Positions 17,467-28,056 of a stretch of 64,000 nucleotides of DNA are shown piece after piece. Below the pieces are notes generated by a model that saw only the letters and a program-made list of their open reading frames with translations, was not told where the DNA came from and made no database searches. The stretch comes from JBFXIE01 sp050176255 (GTDB lineage: Bacteria; Pseudomonadota; Gammaproteobacteria; Burkholderiales; Burkholderiaceae_C): assembly GCF_050176255.1 (NCBI RefSeq), contig NZ_JBFXIE010000012.1. One strand, 5' to 3'. The translations under genes and the position numbers were made by a program. Each line of letters begins with the position of its first letter. Position 1 is the first letter of the stretch.

Positions 17467-18942
17467 ATGGGTTTGTTGAGTCTTGCCATCTGGGTGCCCA
17501 TCGCATTCGGTGCCGTATTGCTGGCCCTGGGGCGTGATGAGCATGCGCGGGCGGTGCGCTGGCTGGCGCTGGTGGGTGCCTTGCTTGGTCTTGCCGTCAC
17601 CGTTCCTCTGATCTCTGGTTTTGACAACGGCAGCGCTGTGGCGCAGTTTGTCGAGAAGACCATGTGGATCGAACGTTTCAACGTCCACTACCACCTCGGG
17701 GTTGATGGAATCGCCTTCTGGTTTGTCCCGCTCACCGCTTTCATCACGGTGATTGTGGTGATCGCCTCCTGGGAGGCGATCACCGAGCGCGTCAACCAGT
17801 ACATGGGCGCGTTCCTGATTCTTTCGGGCCTGATGATTGGTGTGTTCAGCGCGCTCGACGGGATGCTGTTCTATGTGTTCTTCGAGGCCACGCTCATCCC
17901 CATGTACCTGATCATCGGTATCTGGGGTGGGCCGAACAAGATTTACGCGGCCTTCAAGTTTTTCCTGTACACGCTGCTGGGTTCCCTGCTGATGCTGGTG
18001 GCCTTCATCTATCTGTACAACCAGTCGGGCGGCAGCTTCGATATTGCGGCATGGCACAAACTGCCCCTGTCCGCCACTGCGCAGACCTTGCTGTTCTTCG
18101 CCTTCTTTGCCGCTTTCGCCGTGAAGGTGCCCATGTGGCCGGTGCACACCTGGCTGCCTGATGTGCACGTCGAGGCGCCGACAGGCGGCTCCGCCGTTCT
18201 GGCTGCCATCATGCTGAAGCTGGGCGCGTATGGTTTCCTGCGCTTTTCCTTGCCGATCGCGCCAGATGCATCTCACGAGTGGGCCTGGCTGATGATCGCC
18301 TTGTCGCTGGTGGCTGTCATTTACGTGGGCTTGGTGGCGATGGTGCAAAAGGATATGAAGAAGCTGGTGGCTTATTCGTCCGTTGCCCACATGGGGCTGG
18401 TCACCCTGGGTTTCTTCATCTTCAATGACGTCGGGGTCTCCGGCGGACTGGTGCAGATGATTGCCCACGGTTTCGTGTCCGGCGCCATGTTCCTGTGCAT
18501 CGGCGTTTTGTATGACCGCGTGCACTCGCGCGAAATCGCGGCTTACGGAGGTGTGGTCAACACCATGCCCAAGTTTGCAGCTTTTGCCTTGCTGTTTTCG
18601 ATGGCCAACTGCGGCTTGCCCGCCACGGCTGGCTTTGTCGGGGAGTGGATGGTGATCATCGGCGCCGTGAAGTTTGACTTCTGGGTGGGCCTGGGCGCAG
18701 CCTCCAGCCTGATCCTGGGCGCAAGCTACACCTTGTGGATGTACAAGCGCGTGTACCTGGGGCCAGTGACCAATGACAACGTGCGCGGCCTCGTGGACAT
18801 CAACGGGCGCGAGTTCCTCGTCCTGGCGCTGCTGGCTATTGCCGTGCTGTACATGGGCATCTATCCCAAGCCCTTCACGGATGTGATGGACGCCTCCGTG
18901 GCCGACCTGCTCAGGCATGTGGCGCAATCCAAGCTCAACTGA
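17467..18942 (+). CDS. nuoM: NADH-quinone oxidoreductase subunit M
   Basis: Antiporter-like proton-pumping subunit of the membrane arm, 491 aa with about 14 helices. Characteristic are HLGVDGIAFWFVPLTAF, FVFFEATLIPMYLIIGIWGG (TM5 Glu), PMWPVHTWLPDVHVEAPTGGSA and KKLVAYSSVAHMG. It starts 13 bp after nuoL. Confidence 0.97.
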   Translation: MGLLSLAIWVPIAFGAVLLALGRDEHARAVRWLALVGALLGLAVTVPLISGFDNGSAVAQFVEKTMWIERFNVHYHLGVDGIAFWFVPLTAFITVIVVIASWEAITERVNQYMGAFLILSGLMIGVFSALDGMLFYVFFEATLIPMYLIIGIWGGPNKIYAAFKFFLYTLLGSLLMLVAFIYLYNQSGGSFDIAAWHKLPLSATAQTLLFFAFFAAFAVKVPMWPVHTWLPDVHVEAPTGGSAVLAAIMLKLGAYGFLRFSLPIAPDASHEWAWLMIALSLVAVIYVGLVAMVQKDMKKLVAYSSVAHMGLVTLGFFIFNDVGVSGGLVQMIAHGFVSGAMFLCIGVLYDRVHSREIAAYGGVVNTMPKFAAFALLFSMANCGLPATAGFVGEWMVIIGAVKFDFWVGLGAASSLILGASYTLWMYKRVYLGPVTNDNVRGLVDINGREFLVLALLAIAVLYMGIYPKPFTDVMDASVADLLRHVAQSKLN

Positions 18943-18966
18943 CCAGACTGAACTGAGAGAAACGAG

Positions 18967-20460
18967 ATGATTGACAACATCAGCTGGCTGGCGATTTACC
19001 CCGAGATCGTGCTGCTGGTCATGGCTTGCGTGATCGCACTGGTGGACCTTGGCGTAACCAGCACCCGCCGCACCGGAACTTACGTGCTCACCATGCTGAC
19101 CCTCGCGGTGGTGGCTGCGTTGCAGGCCATGTACGCGACCAGCGGCAACACCTTCTACGCTTGGGGCAACATGGTGGTCAGCGACGCCATGGGCAACTGG
19201 CTCAAGTGCTTTGCCACCGTGGCCGTGATGGTCGTGCTTGTCTATGGGCGCCCCTACGCGGCCGATCGCGACATGCTGCGCGGCGGTGAACTGTTCACGT
19301 TGACCATGCTTGCCCTGCTGGGCATGTTCGTGCTGATTTCGGCCAACAACTTCCTGTTGATTTATCTGGGACTGGAGTTGATGACGCTTTCCAGCTACGC
19401 GCTGGTGGCCATGCGTCGCGACAACGCCACGGCGACCGAAGCCGCAATGAAGTACTTCGTGCTGGGTGCGATGGCCAGCGGCTTCCTGCTGTACGGCTTG
19501 TCGATGCTTTATGGCGCCACCGGTTCCCTGGATATCGGCCAGGTTTTCAAGGCCATCAACGCCGGTCAGATTCGCCATCAGGTACTGGTTTTCGGGCTGG
19601 TTTTCGTCGTTGCCGGCCTGGCATTCAAGCTGGGGGCCGTTCCTTTCCACATGTGGGTGCCTGACGTTTACCAAGGCGCTCCGACTGCCGTGACGCTTTT
19701 CATCGGCAGCGCACCCAAGCTGGCAGCCTTTGCCATGGTGATGCGCCTGCTGGTGGATGGGCTGCTGCCGCTGGCGATTGACTGGCAGCAGATGCTCGCA
19801 GTGCTGGCCATCGGGTCGCTGCTGGTGGGCAACCTGGCTGCGATCATGCAGGCCAACCTCAAGCGCATGCTGGCGTACTCCACCATCTCGCAGATGGGCT
19901 TCGTGCTGCTGGGCCTGATGTCGGGTGTCGTGCATGGCAACGTGGACGCCACCGCGGTGGAAAACGCCTACAGCTCAGCCATGTTCTACATGGTGACCTA
20001 TGTGCTGACCACATTGGCGGCCTTTGGCGTGATCCTGCTACTGGCTCGCGAGGGTTTCGAAAGTGAAGAAATTTCCGACCTGTCCGGCCTGAATCAGCGC
20101 AGTCCGCTCTATGCGGGCGTGATGGCGGTGTGCCTGTTCTCCATGGCCGGCATTCCTCCGCTGGTGGGTTTCTACGCCAAGATGTCGGTGCTGCAGGCGC
20201 TGGTCGCGTCTGGCCAGGCGTTGCACATTGCGCTGGCGGTGTTTGCCGTGATCATGTCGCTCATCGGGGCGTTCTATTACCTGCGCGTGGTGAAAGTCAT
20301 GTACTTTGACGCGCCGTTGACGGCCACCAGCGTGTCCGCGCCGCTGGATGTGCGTGTCGTGCTGACCATCAATGGTGCGCTGGTCTTGATTCTGGGCCTG
20401 CTGCCCGGTGGCTTGATGGCGTTGTGCGCGGACGCCATAGTGCGCGCTCTGGCCACCTGA
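18967..20460 (+). CDS. nuoN: NADH-quinone oxidoreductase subunit N
   Basis: Third antiporter-like subunit, 497 aa, about 14 helices. Family marks are LIYLGLELMTLSSYALVAMRRD (TM5 Glu), FKLGAVPFHMWVPDVYQGAPTAVT and KRMLAYSTISQMGFVLLG. It closes the nuo operon proper; a DUF2818 gene follows after 16 bp on the same strand. Confidence 0.97.
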   Translation: MIDNISWLAIYPEIVLLVMACVIALVDLGVTSTRRTGTYVLTMLTLAVVAALQAMYATSGNTFYAWGNMVVSDAMGNWLKCFATVAVMVVLVYGRPYAADRDMLRGGELFTLTMLALLGMFVLISANNFLLIYLGLELMTLSSYALVAMRRDNATATEAAMKYFVLGAMASGFLLYGLSMLYGATGSLDIGQVFKAINAGQIRHQVLVFGLVFVVAGLAFKLGAVPFHMWVPDVYQGAPTAVTLFIGSAPKLAAFAMVMRLLVDGLLPLAIDWQQMLAVLAIGSLLVGNLAAIMQANLKRMLAYSTISQMGFVLLGLMSGVVHGNVDATAVENAYSSAMFYMVTYVLTTLAAFGVILLLAREGFESEEISDLSGLNQRSPLYAGVMAVCLFSMAGIPPLVGFYAKMSVLQALVASGQALHIALAVFAVIMSLIGAFYYLRVVKVMYFDAPLTATSVSAPLDVRVVLTINGALVLILGLLPGGLMALCADAIVRALAT

Positions 20461-20476
20461 CGAAAGGGCGATTGTC

Positions 20477-20800
20477 ATGACCCAGACCGGGTCCATCTGG
20501 CTTGTGATTGTGCTGGCGCTGGTCGCCGCCAATCTGCCCTTTGTCAATGACCGCTGGTTGCTTGTGGGTGCGAGTGCGCAGGGGCGCAAGCCGCTCTTTG
20601 CGCGTGCCTTGGAGTTGCTGGCGTTGTACTTTGTCGTGGGCACATTTGCCCTGGCGCTTGAAAAGCGCGCTGGGCAGATAGCGCCCCAGGGTTGGGAGTT
20701 TTATGTCGTCACGGGTGCCTTGTTTGTGACGTTGGCTTTTCCCGGCTTTGTCTATCGCTACCTGATGCGCCGCGGCGCGCCTACCGGCGCGCAGGATTGA
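20477..20800 (+). CDS. DUF2818 family membrane protein
   Basis: A 107-aa protein with an N-terminal helix (SIWLVIVLALVAANLPFV), the conserved NDRWLL segment, a second helix near residues 45-60 and a third near 75-95 (FYVVTGALFVTLAFPGFVYRYLMRR). In Burkholderiales this family lies just downstream of nuoN, as here, which suggests an accessory role for complex I. No biochemical function is known to me. Confidence 0.88.
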   Translation: MTQTGSIWLVIVLALVAANLPFVNDRWLLVGASAQGRKPLFARALELLALYFVVGTFALALEKRAGQIAPQGWEFYVVTGALFVTLAFPGFVYRYLMRRGAPTGAQD

Positions 20801-20813
20801 CGGGGTTTTTGCA

Positions 20814-21275
20814 TTGAAGGTTCTTGATCTTCTGTGCCCTTTGGATCACGCATTCGAGGGCTGGTTTGCGAGTGAAGAGGACCTCCACGACCAGCTCGCG
20901 CGCGGCCTGATCCAATGCCCGATGTGCGGTAGCGCCCAGGTGCGCAAGGGGCTGAGTGCTCCGCGCCTGAATTTGCGGTCCGCTCTTCCTGATGCTGGCG
21001 ATCGCCAGGGCGCGGAGCCCGCCGGCTTTGCAGCAGATACACCCCCGCAGGCGCTTCAGGCCGCATGGTTGGCCCTGGCGCGCGAGATTGTCGCGAATAC
21101 CGAAGACGTCGGTTCGCAGTTTGCGTCGCTGGCGCGGCGCATGCACCATGGCGAAGCGCAACCGCGCGGCATACGCGGCCAGGCCACGCCGCAAGAAACG
21201 GCCGACTTGCTCAACGAAGGCATTGCCGTATTGCCGCTGCCCTTGCCACTGGCGGCCAAAGAACCACTCCAGTAA
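20814..21275 (+). CDS. DUF1178 family protein (putative zinc ribbon)
   Basis: A 153-aa cytoplasmic protein opening with KVLDLLCPLDHAFEGWFASEEDL, the hallmark of DUF1178, followed by CPMCGSAQVRKGLSAPRL. Cys8, His12 and the CPMC pair could bind a metal ion. The start is TTG at 20814: the family begins Met-Lys-Val, and no ATG lies nearby. It starts 13 bp after the DUF2818 stop, so it is probably co-transcribed with nuo. Function unknown. Confidence 0.85.
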   Translation: MKVLDLLCPLDHAFEGWFASEEDLHDQLARGLIQCPMCGSAQVRKGLSAPRLNLRSALPDAGDRQGAEPAGFAADTPPQALQAAWLALAREIVANTEDVGSQFASLARRMHHGEAQPRGIRGQATPQETADLLNEGIAVLPLPLPLAAKEPLQ

Positions 21276-21355
21276 GCTGGGCACGCTGGCGCCGTACCGG
21301 GCTTGCGCCAGCAGGCGCGCACCGGCCAGTGCAGCCCACTCGGCGCGGTACGTGC

Positions 21356-22042
21356 TTACATACCAAGGGATTTGAGCAGCGCTTCAGTGTCTTCGTCCGC
21401 TGTGGGTGCTGGAGCTGGCATGGGTGTCGCGGCTGCGGACTGAGCCATAAGGGCATCCGGGTCGGGCGCTGTTTGTGGCTCGAAGTCGTAGAGCTTGATG
21501 AACTGCGTACGGTCGATGGCCAACTCCAGGTAAAAAATATTGTTGTTGCCGGTGTAGAAAGTCACGCGGCGCGCCTCGGGCTGATCCAGGTTGGCGTCCA
21601 CGCTCAGCATCACCTGCTGATTCAGCACCAGCATCTTGGGCTGGTTTTGCGTGATGTGGGTTTGCAGTTCGCGCCGCACTTTGCTGGTGAAGTCGCCCGC
21701 CACCTGGTTCATCAGTTCCCCCATGACGTTGCTCACTTCGTCAGACGTGAACGAGCCAGCCAGATCAGCGGCGGACATGCCCATGCTGACCATGTAGCGT
21801 TCATAGATTTCCATCGCTGCGGGGGCGGAGAAGTTGAGGATCATCAACCCGCAGAAGCCGCCATCAAACAAGACAAAGCAGCCGATGTCCGGCTTCAGGC
21901 AGGTCTTCGTGATGCGTTGCACCATCCCTGAGTAATGCACCGGCCCCTGCGTTGCCATGGACAGCACGCGCGTCACGGAATTACACAAAGAGATGAGCAC
22001 GTCTTCAGTGCCATAGACGGCGGTGGTGGTCGCAGAGGTCAT
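21356..22042 (-). CDS. DUF3334 family protein
   Basis: A soluble protein of 228 aa with the DUF3334 core: TEDVLISLCNSVTRVLSMA, KTCLKPDIGCFVLFDGGFCGL, TSDEV-NVMGELMNQVAGDFT and ARRVTFYTGNNNIFYLELA. The layout (GELMNQ and G-D segments) recalls CheC/CheX-type domains, so a role near chemotaxis or signalling is a guess only. The C-terminal tail is acidic and Ala/Pro-rich. The ATG at 22042 starts where family members start, but no Shine-Dalgarno is visible. An ATG at 22159 would add an atypical 39-residue extension. Confidence 0.8.
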   Translation of the reverse strand: MTSATTTAVYGTEDVLISLCNSVTRVLSMATQGPVHYSGMVQRITKTCLKPDIGCFVLFDGGFCGLMILNFSAPAAMEIYERYMVSMGMSAADLAGSFTSDEVSNVMGELMNQVAGDFTSKVRRELQTHITQNQPKMLVLNQQVMLSVDANLDQPEARRVTFYTGNNNIFYLELAIDRTQFIKLYDFEPQTAPDPDALMAQSAAATPMPAPAPTADEDTEALLKSLGM

Positions 22043-22336
22043 GTCGGTTGAGAAGATGGGGATAGGGCTTTGCCAATTCTTGGCATCCATCATGACATGG
22101 CGTATCTGCACATGCCTGGGCGACCGTTGGAAGATCAAGGCGTTTGCTGCGCTGTTCATTAATTTTGAATTCAAACGTCAATCCAGTTGAAACCCAGCGC
22201 ATGATTGGCTACCTAAACTGTTGACTTCTTTGATTCCCCTGGCCCCGTCGGCTAACGGCTATGGCGCCAAAGGACTTTGCACCGCGCACGCAGAGCTGTT
22301 CTGCAGCGAATCACCAATCACCTGACTGCACCGCCC

Positions 22337-22903
22337 ATGAACACTTCTGCCGCACCAGCCACCGCCCGCTATGGCGCCACCGCCATTGCCTTGCACTGGG
22401 TGTTGGGGCTGGCCATCGTGGCACTCTTTGGCGTGGGCTGGTACATGACCGGGCTGCCGTTCTCGCCCCAACGTCTGAAGCTCTACAACTGGCATAAATG
22501 GGCGGGTGTGGCCATTCTGGGGTTGTCTGCCATGCGCCTGGCATGGCGTCTGGCCAACCGGCCACCGGCTTTGCCGGCCGAAGTGCAATCCGCCATGCCG
22601 CGCTGGCAGCAACTGGCCCATCATGGAGTGCACCATTTGCTGTATGCGTTGTTTTTCGTCGTGCCCCTGGTGGGCTGGGCCTACAGCTCGGCGGCGGGGT
22701 TCCCGATAGTGTTTCTTGGATTGATCCCGCTGCCCGATTTCGTGCCCGCGAGCCCCGCGCTGGCTGAGACCCTCAAGCCCTGGCATGCGTGGACCGCCTA
22801 TGCGCTGGCAGGTCTGGTTGCCTTGCACGTGGCGGCAGCCCTCAAACACCACTTTGTGGACCGCGACGGCCTGATCGGCCGGATGCTGCCTGCCCGGCCC
22901 TGA
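22337..22903 (+). CDS. cytochrome b561 family protein
   Basis: Diheme inner-membrane electron carrier of the YceJ/CybB type, 188 aa with four helices. Candidate haem-ligand histidines occur in IALHWVLGL (helix 1), YNWHKWAGV (helix 2), HHGVHHLLYALFF (helix 3) and VALHVAAALKHHF (helix 4). The ATG at 22337 gives the expected N terminus RYGATAIALHWVL. The two YceI-like genes follow on the same strand, resembling the yceJ-yceI pair of E. coli, which suggests a shared isoprenoid or quinone-linked periplasmic function. Confidence 0.92.
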   Translation: MNTSAAPATARYGATAIALHWVLGLAIVALFGVGWYMTGLPFSPQRLKLYNWHKWAGVAILGLSAMRLAWRLANRPPALPAEVQSAMPRWQQLAHHGVHHLLYALFFVVPLVGWAYSSAAGFPIVFLGLIPLPDFVPASPALAETLKPWHAWTAYALAGLVALHVAAALKHHFVDRDGLIGRMLPARP

Positions 22904-22986
22904 CGCGTGACCGGCATGCACAGCGGGCGACTTGCCCCGCAGTGCCGGTTTTTCCTTTCCTGAACAACTATCTGGAGCCGTTCACG

Positions 22987-23568
22987 ATGACTCAATTGAC
23001 TCTCCGACGCCGCGTGGCCCTGTGGCTGGCTGGTGCCTTCCTTTTGGCCGGTGGCGCGGCGCATGCGCAACAAAAACTGCTGCTTGACCAAAGCGAGATC
23101 GTCTTCGTCAGCAAGCAAATGGGTGTGCCCGTTGAAGGCCGGTTCAAGAAGTTCGATGCACAGGTGGCGTTCGATCCTGCCAAGCCCGCGACCAGCAAGG
23201 TGGCCTTCTCGGTGGACACTGGTAGCGCGACGCTGGGTGTGCGCGAAACCGATGCCGAACTGCCCAAGGCCGTGTGGTTCAACGTTCCCAGGTTTGCGCA
23301 GGCCACCTTCCAGTCCAGCGCCATCAAGGCGGTGGGCGCCGGCAAATACGAGGTGGTCGGCAAGCTCGCCATCAAGGGCGCCACGCAGGATGTGACGGTG
23401 CCAGTCACTCTCACGCAGAACGGTGCCACCACCGTCGCCGCCGGCAGCTTTGTCATCAAGCGCCTGGCGTTCAAGATTGGCGAGAACGAGTGGGCTGACA
23501 CTTCCATGGTGGCTGACGACGTGCAGGTCAAGTTCAAGCTGGCCCTGGCCGGCGTGCCCAAGTTCTGA
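22987..23568 (+). CDS. YceI-like periplasmic protein (first copy)
   Basis: A 193-aa exported lipocalin-like beta-barrel. The signal peptide spans residues 1-28 (RRRVALWLAGAFLLAGGAAHA, cut before QQK). The mature part has YceI-family features: FVSKQMGVPVEGRFKKFDA, AFSVDTGSATLG, and ATFQSSAIKAVGAGKYEVVGKLAIKGATQDVTVPV. YceI domains bind polyisoprenoids. It is clearly divergent from the second copy 62 bp downstream and lacks that copy's HFGASVN segment, so they are probably old paralogues with different ligands. Confidence 0.88.
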   Translation: MTQLTLRRRVALWLAGAFLLAGGAAHAQQKLLLDQSEIVFVSKQMGVPVEGRFKKFDAQVAFDPAKPATSKVAFSVDTGSATLGVRETDAELPKAVWFNVPRFAQATFQSSAIKAVGAGKYEVVGKLAIKGATQDVTVPVTLTQNGATTVAAGSFVIKRLAFKIGENEWADTSMVADDVQVKFKLALAGVPKF

Positions 23569-23630
23569 TGGTTTTTTCTCTGTTTTTCGTGTCCCTTTTG
23601 TTTTCATCCAACCCCTAGGAGTATCCCTAC

Positions 23631-24206
23631 ATGCGTTCCACCTTTTTCGCCATTGCCGCCGCAGCTGCCCTGACCGCCGGTGCCGTGCACGCCGAGCCCG
23701 CCACCTATGCCGTGGATCCCACGCATACCTTTGCCACGTTCGAGATCGACCACTTTGGCGCCAGCGTCAATCGCGGCCGCTTCAACAAGAAAGAAGGCAC
23801 GGTGCAGTTCGACAAGGCCGCCAAGACCGGCAAGGTGGAGCTGACGCTGCACATCGACTCCATCGACACCGGCACGGAGATGTTCGACAAGCACCTGACC
23901 AGCGCCGAGATTTTTGACGCAGGCCAGTTCCCCACTGCCAAGTTCGTGGGCGACAAGTTCACCTTCAAGGGCGACAAACTGACGGCAGTGGCCGGCAGCC
24001 TGACCATCAAGGGCAAGACGCAGCCCGTGACCCTCAAAGCCAACCAGTTCACCTGCTACGACAACCCCATGCTCAAGCGCGAAGTGTGCGGCGGCGACTT
24101 CGAGACCACCATTGACCGTACCGCGTTCGGCGTGAACTACGGCGTGGAATACGGCTTCCCCAAGAAGGTTCGCATCGTCGCCCAGATCGAGGCTGTGAAG
24201 CAGTAA
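23631..24206 (+). CDS. yceI: YceI family periplasmic polyisoprenoid-binding protein (second copy)
   Basis: A 191-aa secreted lipocalin-like protein with a clean signal peptide (residues 1-22, AGAVHA before EPA). Signature regions are YAVDPTHTFATFEIDHFGASVNRGRF near the N terminus, HIDSIDTGTEMFDKHLTSAEIFDAGQFPTAKF, and KGKTQPVTLKANQF. A cysteine pair (FTCYDNPMLKREVCGGDF) could form a disulfide. AGGAG lies just upstream of the ATG. A long perfect hairpin follows the gene. Confidence 0.92.
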   Translation: MRSTFFAIAAAAALTAGAVHAEPATYAVDPTHTFATFEIDHFGASVNRGRFNKKEGTVQFDKAAKTGKVELTLHIDSIDTGTEMFDKHLTSAEIFDAGQFPTAKFVGDKFTFKGDKLTAVAGSLTIKGKTQPVTLKANQFTCYDNPMLKREVCGGDFETTIDRTAFGVNYGVEYGFPKKVRIVAQIEAVKQ

Positions 24207-24250
24207 TTGCGTCGCTGTAGTGCCCGCGGTCTGCTTTCGTGGGACGAAAT

Positions 24251-24282
24251 AGCAAACGCCGACCCTCGGGTCGGCGTTTGCT
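24251..24282. terminator. 15-bp perfect hairpin after yceI, probable bidirectional terminator
   Basis: AGCAAACGCCGACCC (24251-24265) pairs perfectly with GGGTCGGCGTTTGCT (24268-24282) around a TC turn. No long T run follows on either side, but the TTT in the arm and the convergent position between yceI and the FUSC gene suggest termination from both directions. Confidence 0.6.
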
Positions 24283-24320
24283 ATTGATATATGAGCTATC
24301 AGCGCTTGTTGCTTATGGCC
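24279..24320 (+). repeat. dispersed palindromic repeat, partial copy
   Basis: TTGCTATTGATATATGAGCT continues into ATCAGCGCTTGTTGCTTATG. The AGCTATCAGCGCTTG core matches the left arm of the copy at 44.7 kb (AGCTGCCAGCGCTTG); the right arm is reduced. Lies directly after the yceI hairpin. Confidence 0.6.
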
Positions 24321-24381
24321 TTGCTGCCGATTTGACTTGTTATCACGCTGCGCGCCCACTGCACGCCCACTGCACTTGTCT

Positions 24382-25542
24382 TCACCGGCCTGACCGGTGG
24401 TGACGGGCCAGATGGATGCGCTCGTCCATGGACGACAGTGCCAACGCCAGCACCGTGCCGACGACGGCGCCCAGCGTGGTGTCATAGATGCGCGAGATGG
24501 CCATTTCCGCCGCCTCGCCGTGGCTGGCCAGGGTTGTCATCAGCAGCGCCATCGGGGTGACGAACACCTGGCCCAGCGCGTAATTGAAGCCGATCACCAC
24601 TTCGGTCAGCACCTGCAGCACGACTACCGCCAGCAACAGCGTCCAGAACGAAGGCGACAGCGACAAGATGACCCACGCAATGGCCGCCCCGGCAATGGTG
24701 CCCAGCGTGCGCTGCCAGGCCCGGTGCACGGTGCCCGGCAAATGCGCGCCCTGCAGGACGGCCACAGCGCCAATCCCGGCCCACGCGGGATGCGACCAGC
24801 CGGCCATGTGCGCCAGAACGGCCGCCAGCGCGGCACACAGCGACACGCGAAGGGAATACAGGGTCGCATAACCCGGGCTGATGGCCGGTGGGGCAGTTGG
24901 CGCAGCGGTGGAAACGGGAGCCGGTGCTGCAGCAGTGGCCGCTGCAGGGGCCGGAACCATGACATTCAGGTCGCGCAGGTGGTCGGTCAGCAAACACACC
25001 AGCCATGCCGCAGCCGCTCCCAAGGCTGTGGCTGCCGTGCGTTCTGCCAGGGCCAGCGGGCCACCAATGGGGCCCAGGGCGGCGCTGGCAGCAAAGATGA
25101 AGATCACCGCACCCGGCGCACCCACCTGTGTGCGATGGGCCAGCGATGCCAGCACCCCCGCCAGGGCGGCCAGCGCCAGCAGCATGACCACCGGTGGCAG
25201 CCCCGCCAGCGTCAGCCCCGACAGCAGCGCTACGGGCATGACCAGCAACGCGCCGGCCGTCAGCACGACGTAGCGACGGCGGGCGATGGGCGCAAAACGC
25301 CCGAACAGCGCAGCCAAAGCCCCCAGTCCGCCAAAGCCCGCCAAATGTTCCCAGGGCGAATAGTGCAGACCCGCCGCCACCGCAAGCACAGCCAGCGCCA
25401 CCTGGATGCCCGCGATGGTGGCGTTGCGTACCGACGGGGGGCGCTGGATGGTCAGGCTCTCGCGCAGCCGCGCGGGCGAAGCCAGGTGGCGCAGCGACTG
25501 GGTCAGCGATGCGGGGGGCGGCGTTTGGTGCTTGCGATGCAT
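24382..25542 (-). CDS. FUSC family inner-membrane protein
   Basis: A 386-aa protein with two sets of about five membrane helices each, separated by a cytoplasmic Ala/Pro-rich linker (around residues 190-215). The second set matches the fusaric-acid-resistance (FUSC) type: AHMAGWSHPAWAGIGAVAVLQGAHLPGTVHRAWQRTLGTIAGA, and GQVFVTPMALLMTTLA near the end. Such proteins form efflux systems, usually with membrane fusion partners, but none is adjacent here. The start is ATG at 25542; the frame is open much further upstream but that part lies inside maeB. Substrate unknown. Confidence 0.82.
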   Translation of the reverse strand: MHRKHQTPPPASLTQSLRHLASPARLRESLTIQRPPSVRNATIAGIQVALAVLAVAAGLHYSPWEHLAGFGGLGALAALFGRFAPIARRRYVVLTAGALLVMPVALLSGLTLAGLPPVVMLLALAALAGVLASLAHRTQVGAPGAVIFIFAASAALGPIGGPLALAERTAATALGAAAAWLVCLLTDHLRDLNVMVPAPAAATAAAPAPVSTAAPTAPPAISPGYATLYSLRVSLCAALAAVLAHMAGWSHPAWAGIGAVAVLQGAHLPGTVHRAWQRTLGTIAGAAIAWVILSLSPSFWTLLLAVVVLQVLTEVVIGFNYALGQVFVTPMALLMTTLASHGEAAEMAISRIYDTTLGAVVGTVLALALSSMDERIHLARHHRSGR

Positions 25543-25571
25543 GGTCGTGCGGCGGTCAAGATCCCGCCGTC

Positions 25572-27878
<2,307 letters not shown>

Positions 27879-28056
27879 GGCAGTGGACAGCAGAAAGGAG
27901 CGAGCAAAAAATGGGTGGACGCGCAGAGCGCGCAGCGGGCACGCCGACGCGACAATCTGAAAAGAGGCCTGCCAGCTTACTGCATGCTGATGCCGCAGAC
28001 GGTGGCCGGGCCTCGTCAAAATGCCGGGGCACGACAGTCACCGACAGGCCTAAATC

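Noticed and set aside
17443..19935. Very long open frame (830 codons) antisense to nuoM and nuoN
   Set aside because: Its translation is His/Gln/Arg-rich without any motif, and it covers two certain membrane-protein genes. GC-rich third positions make such antisense frames common here.
22042..22174. Upstream starts (22159 ATG, 22174 TTG) for the DUF3334 protein
   Set aside because: They would add 39-44 residues not seen in the family and lack a Shine-Dalgarno; not excluded by sequence alone.
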